Positions 6,997 to 14,467 of a DNA stretch of 24,985 nucleotides are shown here, one piece after another (the stretch's first letter is position 1; each line of letters starts with the position of its first letter). The notes beneath the pieces are model-generated. The model worked only from the letters and a program-made list of their open reading frames with translations. It made no database searches and was not told where the DNA came from. Both the position numbers and the translations under genes were made by a program. The DNA lies in IMG/VR virus record IMGVR_UViG_3300047673_000133, positions 1 to 24,985 of that record. The stretch is one strand, 5' to 3'. Source of the DNA: a virus.

Positions 6997-7508
6997 TGAC
7001 AGTCTTTGGGCGGGTACAACGCGTTGAGGTGTTCTATGATTGCCTCCACCTCCGCGAATGCGTTATTAGTTGCTACCTCGTAGTCAATCTCCGAACGCAG
7101 TGCGCCGCCACGGGCCAGCCCAACGCGCGGGCGGTTGTCGATCAACATTCCCGTAGCCTCTGCGGTTAGCAGAATCGTGCAACACGCCTTTACCGCGCCC
7201 AAGTGGTGTACAAGCTCTTTACGGTCTACCCGTTCGCCTGAGGTGTACTGTGCGGTGTGTCGGAGGATCGCTCCTAGATACGTCATTGCCTCTACTGGCG
7301 TATGGATATAGTTGTTCTCTCCATACTTGCGCTTACCGCTGTGTAGCGCTGCGCTCTCGTGTAGCGCTGCAATGCTATGGATAAGGTGGATCGGAGGCTT
7401 CTTATCCCCGTACGCTTGCTTGGGGTTAGGCGCAACTCCAGCGCCCTTGACGTACTCTTTTCCGTCAACCATAAAACTATTTGCCGACACCGTATAAGTA
7501 CTATCCAT
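6993..7508 (-). CDS. dATP/dGTP diphosphohydrolase family protein (MazZ/DUF5664-like)
   Basis: Predicted nucleotide pyrophosphohydrolase of 171 residues that would convert purine dNTPs to monophosphates. The family pattern is clear: KKPPIHLI and a helix ending in HSGKRKYGENNY (KYGENN at residues 61-66), a second helix with LGAILRHTAQYTSGE, then a third, HHLGAVKACCTILL. These carry the His/Glu/Asp residues typical of this all-alpha, metal-dependent fold. To my knowledge the family includes MazZ of phages with 2-aminoadenine (Z) DNA, although members also occur in phages with ordinary DNA. The start at 7508 overlaps the upstream MazG-like gene by eight bases and has GAGG seven bases upstream. 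Its pairing with a second small pyrophosphatase points to dNTP-pool control during replication. Confidence 0.75.
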   Translation of the reverse strand: MDSTYTVSANSFMVDGKEYVKGAGVAPNPKQAYGDKKPPIHLIHSIAALHESAALHSGKRKYGENNYIHTPVEAMTYLGAILRHTAQYTSGERVDRKELVHHLGAVKACCTILLTAEATGMLIDNRPRVGLARGGALRSEIDYEVATNNAFAEVEAIIEHLNALYPPKDCQ

Positions 7509-7722
7509 ACTTGCGCCTCATTTTCTTAAGTTTCTTAGCTACGCGTTTGTCAAAGCGGGCATTCTTAATAACCCCGCGCTCTATCAGTAAAAGAACAAAG
7601 GCCACTGTGTCAGCGGCCTCGTCCGTAATTTGGTTTGCGCCCCAATCCTCACGGGCTAGTTTCATGGCGGCTTGTATAAACTCACTCGCCTCCTCTGCTG
7701 CATGTCGGAGTAGGGCTGTCAT
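7501..7722 (-). CDS. Small MazG-like all-alpha NTP pyrophosphatase
   Basis: Protein of 73 residues with the two signature metal-binding motifs of the MazG/PRA-PH superfamily: EEASE at residues 10-14 and DEAAD at 34-38, separated by a helix. It is short, a minimal domain, and ends in a very basic tail (RFDKRVAKKLKKMRRKYG) that could contact nucleic acid. The likely reaction is hydrolysis of a nucleoside triphosphate to monophosphate and pyrophosphate, but the substrate cannot be read from the sequence. It lies directly upstream of, and overlaps by eight bases, the MazZ-family gene, so the two probably act in one pathway. Confidence 0.7.
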   Translation of the reverse strand: MTALLRHAAEEASEFIQAAMKLAREDWGANQITDEAADTVAFVLLLIERGVIKNARFDKRVAKKLKKMRRKYG

Positions 7723-7729
7723 TTAGTTA

Positions 7730-8518
7730 TCAGGAAATGAGGAGGTTTTTACGATGGCCCTTGGAGCTAACCATTACGCGCCCGCGTGACCAATGCCCGC
7801 ATTTGCAGCGGTACCGGGTGTACTGGCCTACTTGAGTACTACGCTTGCCCTTGCGGATAACCTCAGCGCTACCGCATGCGGGGCACTTGTGCGCGCCCTC
7901 GGTACCGTCCTCTTTGTAGTTGGCCACGTTAGGGTGGCCTTGCATCCACGGACGGAGAATGAGATACAACTCCTCAAGGCTGAGAACGTCCTCAATGTTG
8001 TACGCTTTCATTTCCGCCCACGCCTCCGGGTTGCCCTTAAGGCACTCAACCCAAAGAGAAAAGCCGGGGTACTTGCCGTGCTTTAGCTTCTTATGTTGCG
8101 TACAGAGTTTGTCCGTAAGAAACTCCAGCTTTGCAGAGGTCATAGCGAAGTGCTTACGCGCCTCAAGCAACGTATCCACAACCTTAAACGGACTCGGCGG
8201 GAGGAGACCCAGCAATAGAAAGCGCGCTTGAATCTTGCGAACGTCAAACTTCTTACCGTTATGGGCTACGATAATGTCCGCTTGGTCTAGGAGTTTCCAC
8301 AGCTTGCGGACAATGCGGGTGTCATCCTCCTTATTGCGCCGCTTACTATTGTCCTCGTACATAATAGTTTGCTCGCCTAACCACTTTGCGCAAAAGGAGA
8401 GGATGCACCACTCTTTTGTAACTTGACCAAGGCTAAGGTTTTGTTGCCACAGCGACCACACATAACCCATAATCGGGGAGGTTTCGATATCAAGTACTAG
8501 AATGCGCGGTTTATTCAT
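7730..8518 (-). CDS. DEDDy 3'-5' exonuclease with C-terminal zinc ribbon
   Basis: Ribonuclease H-like exonuclease of 262 residues. The four acidic residues are visible: D10 and E12 in VLDIETS, D92 in HNGKKFD, and D177 in YNIEDV, with Y173 giving the DEDDy pattern. This resembles the proofreading domain of DNA polymerases as a free protein. The C terminus adds a zinc ribbon with CPAC and CKC pairs in a basic setting, likely for nucleic-acid binding. The start at 8518 is preferred because it overlaps the previous stop as ATGAATAA; a start 42 bases upstream would add a poorly supported extension. The family DNA polymerase here has its own exonuclease residues, so this may be a recombination, RNA-processing or DNA-degrading nuclease. 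Confidence 0.8.
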   Translation of the reverse strand: MNKPRILVLDIETSPIMGYVWSLWQQNLSLGQVTKEWCILSFCAKWLGEQTIMYEDNSKRRNKEDDTRIVRKLWKLLDQADIIVAHNGKKFDVRKIQARFLLLGLLPPSPFKVVDTLLEARKHFAMTSAKLEFLTDKLCTQHKKLKHGKYPGFSLWVECLKGNPEAWAEMKAYNIEDVLSLEELYLILRPWMQGHPNVANYKEDGTEGAHKCPACGSAEVIRKGKRSTQVGQYTRYRCKCGHWSRGRVMVSSKGHRKNLLIS

Positions 8519-8711
8519 ACTGTGCGGTTGCGTCCTTTGTGATTTGTTCGCGTGCTTCATTTTCGAAGCGGGTAGCGTCTTGGTTGTAAATGTCTATCGT
8601 CACGGTGCGTACGGCCCTAAACTCCGTACCGTCCACGTTGGCTACAATCTCGTAGACCATTAGGCTGTATTGCTCGGTCCAGCCCTTCTTTACCGTCTTA
8701 ATTACTGTCAC
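8511..8711 (-). CDS. Hypothetical 66-residue protein
   Basis: Unrecognised small protein that looks beta-rich in the middle (YEIVANVDGTEFRAVRTVTIDIY) and helical at the end. The start codon is GTG at 8711, overlapping the TGA of the endonuclease VII-like gene as GTGA. Its own stop overlaps the exonuclease start by eight bases. Tight coupling on both sides suggests a real gene acting with the nuclease cluster, but its role is unknown. Confidence 0.6.
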   Translation of the reverse strand: MTVIKTVKKGWTEQYSLMVYEIVANVDGTEFRAVRTVTIDIYNQDATRFENEAREQITKDATAQYE

Positions 8712-9109
8712 GTACTCTCCAACTTCTTAGCCGCTCTTGTGGCCCGCGCTTTAGCATTGCGCTTGATACGGCTAGCCTCCTTCTTTTCCTCAGGTGTTTT
8801 ATGCGTGTGGTGCAAGAGGAACGTAGGGTTATTGTTGAAATGTTCGATATACGCAGCACAGCGGCGCAACACCTCAGGAATAGGGAGACCCGTACCCATT
8901 GCCTTAGCTGCGTTCTCAATCTTGCCCAACCGGCTGTTAGTCCACGTCGCAAGGATCGCGCGGTGAAACCCGGTAATGTGGCAATGGTCGGCGGCGGCTT
9001 TATCAGGCGGGATAGTCCAACCGGATATAGGATCACGTCCGCCTTGCTCGGCTAGCTTGCGCGCCCGGTACTCCGGTAGCTCACTGGCCTTTAATTTTTG
9101 CAAGCTCAT
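8708..9109 (-). CDS. Endonuclease VII-like nuclease (His-Me finger)
   Basis: Protein of 133 residues related to phage recombination endonuclease VII, which resolves Holliday junctions and branched DNA before packaging. The nuclease signature is ADHCHITGFHRAILAT (D41, H42, H44), followed by a conserved Asn (N58) and SRLGKIENAAKAMG. The CxxC zinc pairs of T4 endonuclease VII are replaced: GRDPISG stands before the His-Me finger and no CxxC follows it. As far as I recall, this is how autographivirus members look. The C terminus is very basic, suited to DNA binding. The ATG at 9109 has GGAG five bases upstream, and the gene begins inside the 3' end of the exonuclease gene. Confidence 0.85.
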   Translation of the reverse strand: MSLQKLKASELPEYRARKLAEQGGRDPISGWTIPPDKAAADHCHITGFHRAILATWTNSRLGKIENAAKAMGTGLPIPEVLRRCAAYIEHFNNNPTFLLHHTHKTPEEKKEASRIKRNAKARATRAAKKLEST

Positions 9110-10019
9110 TAAGCTCCTTGGTTACGCGGGTCTCCAGGCGAGCTAACGCCCCCGCAATGTGTTTGCATGGCGGGAATGCCTCAGCGACGTTGGAGAGGGT
9201 TGCTTGAGCGTCCGTACGGAGCCATAGGAGGCCCGCTTGTTCAATCAAGGCGTCAGCCCACACCTCACCGTAATGGTCCTGATACGCGGCTTGTACGCGG
9301 TCATACGCGTCCTCTACGCAAGTGGTCCCGGCTAGATACTTCTCAGCCCGCGCCTCTCCGCACTGTTGGCCGAATAGCTTAGGCAAGCCCGGTATGTGGT
9401 CCGCTCCGTCACCCTGGAGCATTTGGAGATAGAACCACTTAGCCCCGTACTGGAGACCGTCCACGCCTATAACGTCATACGCGCCTACGGGTACCTCGGT
9501 AAGGCTGGAGTCCATCCAATTAATATGGAGACCGGGGAGCATTCGCATATCTTTATCACGGGTCGCAATAACCGTCCGCTTTTGGTGTGCGCAATACGCT
9601 ATCCCGTCGTCCGCCTCCCGCGTTACCCAAACCTTAGGTGTAAAGCGCGGCCCCTCGTAATGCTCAAGTACCTCACGCAGATAGCCCCAATTCTTAGGTC
9701 TACGGGACGCGTTACGCTGGCCTTGGTACTTCTTAACCGTTGCGATTAAGAACCGGTGCGCCTTGGTACAACCGCTAGCGCTTAGGTGTAGCCTTACCGA
9801 CTCCGCCCCACTCTTTAGCCGCATAAGCTCGGTGCGGTCGAATGCGTTTTGGCGCGCCCTTGCTGGCTCGCACTCGTCATTACCCGCCGCGTAATACGCA
9901 AGGTAATCACCGTCTAGGTGCATTTCCAAACCGGGAACGGTACCGGGAAATACTCCCGCGCCAAACTGAGGGGACGACTCGGCGGCTTGTGCTATCAAGC
10001 CCGCTAAGTCAAACGTCAT
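9081..10019 (-). CDS. FEN/PIN-type 5'-3' exonuclease
   Basis: Predicted 5'-3' exonuclease of 312 residues, equivalent in role to T7 gp6: removal of RNA primers and degradation of host DNA. Motifs in order are HLDGDYLAYY (D36), HRFLIATVKKYQGQR, the metal-binding EADDGIA, ATRDKDMRML, and the helix-hairpin-helix region with MLQGDGADHIPGLP. The N-terminal segment MTFDLAGLIAQAAESSPQ precedes the catalytic core and resembles the start of the single-strand binding protein gene at 12016. Its start lies inside the preceding small membrane-protein gene, with GGGAGG ten bases upstream. The endonuclease VII gene begins inside its 3' end. Confidence 0.9.
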   Translation of the reverse strand: MTFDLAGLIAQAAESSPQFGAGVFPGTVPGLEMHLDGDYLAYYAAGNDECEPARARQNAFDRTELMRLKSGAESVRLHLSASGCTKAHRFLIATVKKYQGQRNASRRPKNWGYLREVLEHYEGPRFTPKVWVTREADDGIAYCAHQKRTVIATRDKDMRMLPGLHINWMDSSLTEVPVGAYDVIGVDGLQYGAKWFYLQMLQGDGADHIPGLPKLFGQQCGEARAEKYLAGTTCVEDAYDRVQAAYQDHYGEVWADALIEQAGLLWLRTDAQATLSNVAEAFPPCKHIAGALARLETRVTKELNELAKIKGQ

Positions 10020-10119
10020 GCCGCATCAACCTCCCGATAGCGTAGCCAAGCGCGAAAAACAGTAAGAATTCCACGACGCTAGCGCCCAGAATCCATAGAC
10101 CAATCTCCAATCCTTTCAT
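10009..10119 (-). CDS. 36-residue membrane peptide
   Basis: Short gene encoding MKGLEIGLWILGASVVEF followed by a second hydrophobic run (LLFFALGYAIG) and a basic end, RLMRHDV. It predicts a single transmembrane helix with a cytoplasmic positive tail. Its ATG overlaps the stop of the upstream gene as ATGA, and its stop overlaps the exonuclease start by 11 bases, so it fits the operon's spacing pattern exactly. The function is unknown; a small membrane anchor or host-membrane effector is possible. Confidence 0.6.
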   Translation of the reverse strand: MKGLEIGLWILGASVVEFLLFFALGYAIGRLMRHDV

Positions 10120-10289
10120 GTCTCAGCAACCTCCCGCGCCAGCGCTGCTACAAGCTCCGTAGCGGCTGCGGCAAGCTGTACAGCGGTCTCAAGAGACTCC
10201 GCAGTACCTCCGGCGCATGTACTATGGTTCAACTCCTTAAAGCGCTTGCCTACGTTGATTAGCGCCTCGGCTGAGTTATTAGCCCTCAT
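10116..10289 (-). CDS. Hypothetical 57-residue helical protein
   Basis: Unrecognised protein, mostly helical and Ala/Glu-rich in its second half (AVQLAAAATELVAALAREVAET). The ATG at 10289 overlaps the TGA of the PP-loop gene (ATGA), and its own TGA overlaps the next ATG the same way. There are no catalytic motifs. The amphipathic C-terminal helix may be an oligomerisation or binding segment. Confidence 0.55.
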   Translation of the reverse strand: MRANNSAEALINVGKRFKELNHSTCAGGTAESLETAVQLAAAATELVAALAREVAET

Positions 10290-11170
10290 GTAGATGCCTC
10301 CGTCTCGAACACTTCGCAACTCTCTGAACAGCCCGCGTCCCTATCCGCGTCACTAGGCGTAGGTGCCTGGCCGTCTTTAAGCTCTTGGTGTAGCCTGAAA
10401 AGATCGTTGGTCGAGCGGTTACCGCGAAAGAAAACGCGCGGCTTTCCATCGTTGGTACGCGCTCCGCTAAAGCCGTGTTGCTCCTCCATGCGGCGAGGAA
10501 AGTCGTAAATCTCCGGGCGTTCCGAGATAAGCCGCATGTGTTTAGACAGGGATTTTTTCCAACACCATTTACAGTTGCCCTCATGCTCCTGTAACCCTAG
10601 CTGGAACGGCTGTTGTTTCCACCACTCATTTACGTCTTGTTTATCAGTGGGAAACATATCAACTAGCGGGTAAATGATCCGCTCCGCGCTAGCGGACGCC
10701 TTGACTCTACGCGGCTCGTCCTCCCGGATACCTATAGCGGTGTCGTAGCTACCAGGGCCCCAACCGATCGAGCGCAAATAGGACCGCATTGGCCTAAGTT
10801 TTAACTCGCGGTTGCACGGCTGGAACACCACGTTAGGTACGCCGTACTTGCGTATAACCTCCTCGTATGGCTCTCCCTTGCGGCTTGCCGTCGCATAGGT
10901 GACAACGCGGTGAGTAGTGCCTACGCCCGCCCCTGGGTGTACTACCGCCTCAAGCCATACGGTTTTAAAACCAAACACCTCGTCACACATATGCACGAAT
11001 CTAAGGGTTCTCTCGTCCTCCTCTCCGGTGTTAGCGAACGTCACCCGGATATCGTGGGTGTCTCCAAATTTATCGAGCAATAGCTTTGTCATGAGGCCCG
11101 AAGTCTGTCCGCCGCTAAAGCTAATTGCCAAGCGGGGACGGCTAAGGACCGTATAAGCGGTCCTTGCCAC
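10286..11170 (-). CDS. PAPS reductase-like PP-loop ATPase
   Basis: Protein of 294 residues in the adenine-nucleotide alpha-hydrolase (PP-loop) superfamily, annotated in many phages as PAPS reductase. The PP-loop SFSGGQTSG is at residues 17-25, followed by VTFANTGEEDERTL. A Cys pair (GNCKWCWKKS) near residue 200 could hold a metal or a persulfide. The usual chemistry is adenylation for sulfur or amide transfer, but real substrates in phages are mostly unknown; tRNA or nucleotide thiolation and DNA modification are candidates. The start is GTG at 11170, only three bases beyond and in the same frame as the TAA of the upstream gene, with AAGGAG partly overlapping it. This suggests termination-reinitiation. 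Confidence 0.75.
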   Translation of the reverse strand: MARTAYTVLSRPRLAISFSGGQTSGLMTKLLLDKFGDTHDIRVTFANTGEEDERTLRFVHMCDEVFGFKTVWLEAVVHPGAGVGTTHRVVTYATASRKGEPYEEVIRKYGVPNVVFQPCNRELKLRPMRSYLRSIGWGPGSYDTAIGIREDEPRRVKASASAERIIYPLVDMFPTDKQDVNEWWKQQPFQLGLQEHEGNCKWCWKKSLSKHMRLISERPEIYDFPRRMEEQHGFSGARTNDGKPRVFFRGNRSTNDLFRLHQELKDGQAPTPSDADRDAGCSESCEVFETEAST

Positions 11171-11173
11171 TCC

Positions 11174-12016
11174 TTAGCCCATACTCGCCAACGGGTCCAC
11201 GCTAGCCGCGTTCTCCGGTACCTCGTCACGCTCCGGCGTCTCTGCGTCCGGGATATCCGCCTCAGGTGTGCCCTCCGGCATAGCGGCAAGAGCGGCCAGC
11301 GGGTGAGCCGTCCAATTCTTAGCCTTCATAATGCGTTCCTGAAGAACGTTCTTAGAGCGCTTGGGGCTGATAACCTCGCCCTTATCGTTCTTACGCTCGT
11401 CGTAGAAGCCAGGGATATGGAGGCTGTCCCACATAGCCTTAGTACCCAAATCCCAAATGAACGCCTTAAGCTCGGTGATTGCGGGCGCAACCTCAACATT
11501 AACCATGTCACCCGTAACCACGTCTTGCACTGTGGTACCACGGAAGTTATAGCCGTTCGCTCCCTTGAGGTTGGCGTAGGTTTTCTTGCCGTCCGCGCTC
11601 TTGCGGTGGAATACCTCTACGATAAAAGGCTTACCCAGCAATTGCGCCATGTGCGTAGCCGTTCCGCCGTGCGCTTGGTTCATTGCGGAGAACAGCTTAA
11701 AGAAGTTAGCGCGGTCGCTAAAGCTCAGTGTCTCTTGGACCGTGATACGGTGCGGAATAAGCGTACCGTCATCCAACTTACGCGGCTGGTGGTTCGGGCC
11801 GGAAAGCTCAAACACGAGGTCAACCTTGTCACGGAGGACCAACTTACCGGCCATGTTTTCCTCTTCATGCTTGCCAAGCTCAAAGTAACCAACAAGGCGC
11901 GCACGGGCCATACCCGTGGCTGGCGGTTGGTACTCTGCACTTTGCTTAACTTGGGTCATATCCGGACCCGTCTTAGCGGCTTGTGCGATAACGTCAGCGA
12001 GATTAAATTGAGTCAT
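11174..12016 (-). CDS. Probable single-stranded DNA-binding protein
   Basis: Protein of 280 residues placed directly after DNA polymerase, as the single-strand binding protein often is in phiKMV-like phages. The central region (about 35-220) looks like a beta-rich OB-type domain with many aromatic and basic residues. It ends in an acidic, proline-rich tail (about 245-270) and the tip SVDPLASMG. Acidic C-terminal tails are typical of SSB proteins and recruit partners. The first residues, MTQFNLADVIAQAAKTGP, resemble the start of the FEN exonuclease. The leader carries TAGGACTAC about eight bases before ATG. Assignment rests on position, tail and size; I see no signature that proves it. Confidence 0.6.
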   Translation of the reverse strand: MTQFNLADVIAQAAKTGPDMTQVKQSAEYQPPATGMARARLVGYFELGKHEEENMAGKLVLRDKVDLVFELSGPNHQPRKLDDGTLIPHRITVQETLSFSDRANFFKLFSAMNQAHGGTATHMAQLLGKPFIVEVFHRKSADGKKTYANLKGANGYNFRGTTVQDVVTGDMVNVEVAPAITELKAFIWDLGTKAMWDSLHIPGFYDERKNDKGEVISPKRSKNVLQERIMKAKNWTAHPLAALAAMPEGTPEADIPDAETPERDEVPENAASVDPLASMG

Positions 12017-12049
12017 ATAAGTGTAGTCCTAACTAATTGGTAGATTTAT

Positions 12050-14455
12050 TTAATGAAGGAATGACGGCGTGTAACCGCTCATGTATTGCTGTCTTAGTTC
12101 AACGCGGAATTTATCGGCGCATGCTTCAAAGTCCCCCGTAAATTTGCGCTCTTGCATCATGTTGTCTCCGTGTACCGTGACACTCGGCACAGGGACGGGA
12201 ATAGTCCAACCGAAGTACCATTCCATAAAGTCGCTAGCGGCCAACATGCAAGCATGTAGAAGCGCGCTTGACTCTACGAGTACCTCCTTTTGTGCGTCCG
12301 CGTACAAGGCGTCATGCACCTGATTTACGAGCAAGGCCCGATGGTTGAAATTCTTACGGGCATAGAAGGCGCGGATAGAGAGCCACATAGCCGCCTTAGC
12401 CCATTCCCCGCCAGTCCCTTGGACCTCGTAGTTAGCGATTTCCGTAGGGCTAAAGCCTTGCGGTTGTGGCGTGGGCTGTCCCGGCCTCGGCTTGCGCCTA
12501 AGCAACCAACCCGGCGTAGGTGACTCCCGATAGCTATAGACCTTGTTATCAGGCGTAACGCTAAAGCCCTTACCAAGCTGGCACATAAGGCCGTCAATGT
12601 CCGGGTGCGGCTGTACGTTTTGCGTGGGTCGGCGGCTACGTTTGATCCGTTCCGTCTTTTTGCGGTTGTACTCCTCAAGCTCTGGATACCGCTCATTTTC
12701 AGCCTTAATCAACGCCTCTACGTCCTCAAGGCTCATACCTGTGGTCTCCGCAATCTTTGCGGCTCCCGCACCGTACGCACGTTGGAACGAGAATTCCTTA
12801 GCGCCTTGTCGCTTCTTAGGCCAGCCCTCACGCGGCGCAATGCCGTTAGCCTCGTCACCCTTACACCAAAGCAAAGCCTCCGCGTACGTCACGCCCTCTT
12901 TCTGGCTAACGCGTACGCAGTGCATATCAAGGCCAGCATTCAAGTCCGCAATAAGCTGGACACAGCCGCTTAGAATCGCCTGGACGTACACCTCAAGAGA
13001 GGTAAAGTCAGATTGGACAATTTGGCCGTTCGCACCAAAGCGCGACTCAAAGACTAGCTTGACTTGTGACTTGCCCTCCTTAGGCACATTCTGGAGGTTA
13101 GGGTTAGACGAGGAGAAACGCGCCGTAACCGTGGACGTGTGGTTAATGCTGTGGTGGATAATTGAGTCAATCCCCACAAGGGTAAGCATCCCCTTAGCCT
13201 CACCCGTCTTTTCGTCAACCGTGACGTAATACGTACCAAGGTCTTTAGTGAGGTTCGCTACACCCGCCAGCGTCTTTAGGAACGGGATATCTCGATTACC
13301 CAACGCCTCGATAACCTCACCCGCTACGCTGTACAGTCCGTCCGTGCTACTGGCCCACTCCTCCTTAGGCGCGGTGTGTCCCGGAAACTCATAATAGAAG
13401 TCACGCATAGCGGTTTTAGGTCCGCGCGCAATGTCATCTACTTTGATTTTCTTTGTCTTAAGCTCACCCGCGTTCTTACCACTGAGATAGCGGAGCGGCT
13501 CCGGTGGATGCGCCAACCCGTGCCACTCGTCCTTAAGCATGGTCTTATGCTCGACCTTGCCGTCTACCATCCCCTTTTCGTGCTTGAGGTAGATAACCTC
13601 AGCGTCCAATTTGTAATAGACGGGGTTACCCTCCTCGTCTGTTACTACGGTGCGCTTTTGATACTTAACCTTACCGCCAAAGATAAGCGGGCTAAGGTGG
13701 TACCGATTCGACCAATTGAAGTCAAACGGGAGCGCGTCCGGGAGGTACCCGCGTAGCTCGGTGGTAATCTCCTCCAGCTTGCGCGTTAGTTCGGAGGCGA
13801 GCTTTACGCCCAACTCACGATTAACATACATGCCGTTCCGTTCCATTTCAACGGTACACAGCAAGCTACCCATGTTGAGGAGGATAGATTTAACCTGACC
13901 CGTCTTACGCGCCTTGGCAAGCTGGCCTAGAAAAATCGTTTCTGTGTTACCGATATCCCCTAGCCCGCTATCGTCTCCGCACAGGTACCGCATGAGTAAA
14001 TCGCGGTCAATGTCTACTGTGTCAATCCCCGCATTCCATAGCGCCTTAACCTCGTCAATCTTGAGGCTACCGCCATACGCGGGGACCATATCGTCCATTG
14101 AGAGCATTTGGGAGTTAGGCTCCATCCCTCGGAGCAAGTACTCCGCAAGTTGGCAATCCCAGACATTTCCGCCGCGTGCTACAAACTCCATCCACGCCTC
14201 TAAATTCTGAGGCTCACGCAGCGCGTACAACAAGTCAAACTTGATATTGACGCCAACAAGTATCGTTGTGTCTTTTAGCAGTTTTGTAAACCAGTCAAAG
14301 GGGCGAGTACCGCGTCCGAAGTATTCGCCAAAGACTTTCGTGTCTTTACGTTTCCAGCCGCTAGCCACAGGGAAGTTATCCGCAAGGAACGGGCTAGCCT
14401 TGCGTTTCATGTAGCTCTTAATTGTTGTCTCGATATCCCAAACGCAGTAACTCAC
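12050..14455 (-). CDS. Family A DNA polymerase with 3'-5' exonuclease
   Basis: Replicative DNA polymerase of 801 residues. The exonuclease domain begins at once with WDIET (D7, E9), and VGVNIKFDL is the second exonuclease motif. Polymerase motif A is SDFTSLEVY with D483, motif B is RQGAKEFSFQRAYGAG with R549, K553 and Y561 at the standard spacing, and motif C is VHDALYAD with D715. Motif C has Ala where E. coli Pol I and T7 have Glu after HD. The start codon is GTG, with the recurrent TAGGACTAC leader box overlapping the stop of the upstream gene. Its position after ligase and HD hydrolase and before the probable SSB is standard for this phage group. It is expected to need helicase, primase and possibly a host processivity factor. 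Confidence 0.95.
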   Translation of the reverse strand: MSYCVWDIETTIKSYMKRKASPFLADNFPVASGWKRKDTKVFGEYFGRGTRPFDWFTKLLKDTTILVGVNIKFDLLYALREPQNLEAWMEFVARGGNVWDCQLAEYLLRGMEPNSQMLSMDDMVPAYGGSLKIDEVKALWNAGIDTVDIDRDLLMRYLCGDDSGLGDIGNTETIFLGQLAKARKTGQVKSILLNMGSLLCTVEMERNGMYVNRELGVKLASELTRKLEEITTELRGYLPDALPFDFNWSNRYHLSPLIFGGKVKYQKRTVVTDEEGNPVYYKLDAEVIYLKHEKGMVDGKVEHKTMLKDEWHGLAHPPEPLRYLSGKNAGELKTKKIKVDDIARGPKTAMRDFYYEFPGHTAPKEEWASSTDGLYSVAGEVIEALGNRDIPFLKTLAGVANLTKDLGTYYVTVDEKTGEAKGMLTLVGIDSIIHHSINHTSTVTARFSSSNPNLQNVPKEGKSQVKLVFESRFGANGQIVQSDFTSLEVYVQAILSGCVQLIADLNAGLDMHCVRVSQKEGVTYAEALLWCKGDEANGIAPREGWPKKRQGAKEFSFQRAYGAGAAKIAETTGMSLEDVEALIKAENERYPELEEYNRKKTERIKRSRRPTQNVQPHPDIDGLMCQLGKGFSVTPDNKVYSYRESPTPGWLLRRKPRPGQPTPQPQGFSPTEIANYEVQGTGGEWAKAAMWLSIRAFYARKNFNHRALLVNQVHDALYADAQKEVLVESSALLHACMLAASDFMEWYFGWTIPVPVPSVTVHGDNMMQERKFTGDFEACADKFRVELRQQYMSGYTPSFLH

Positions 14456-14467
14456 GTATCAGTAGTC

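Noticed and set aside
11303-12043. Plus-strand open frame of 246 codons
   Set aside because: It lies antisense inside the SSB-like gene, has no ribosome site, and its translation shows no domain. It mirrors the codon pattern of the real gene.
12543-13229. Plus-strand open frame of 228 codons
   Set aside because: It is antisense to the DNA polymerase and rich in Ser/Arg/Leu as expected of a shadow frame.
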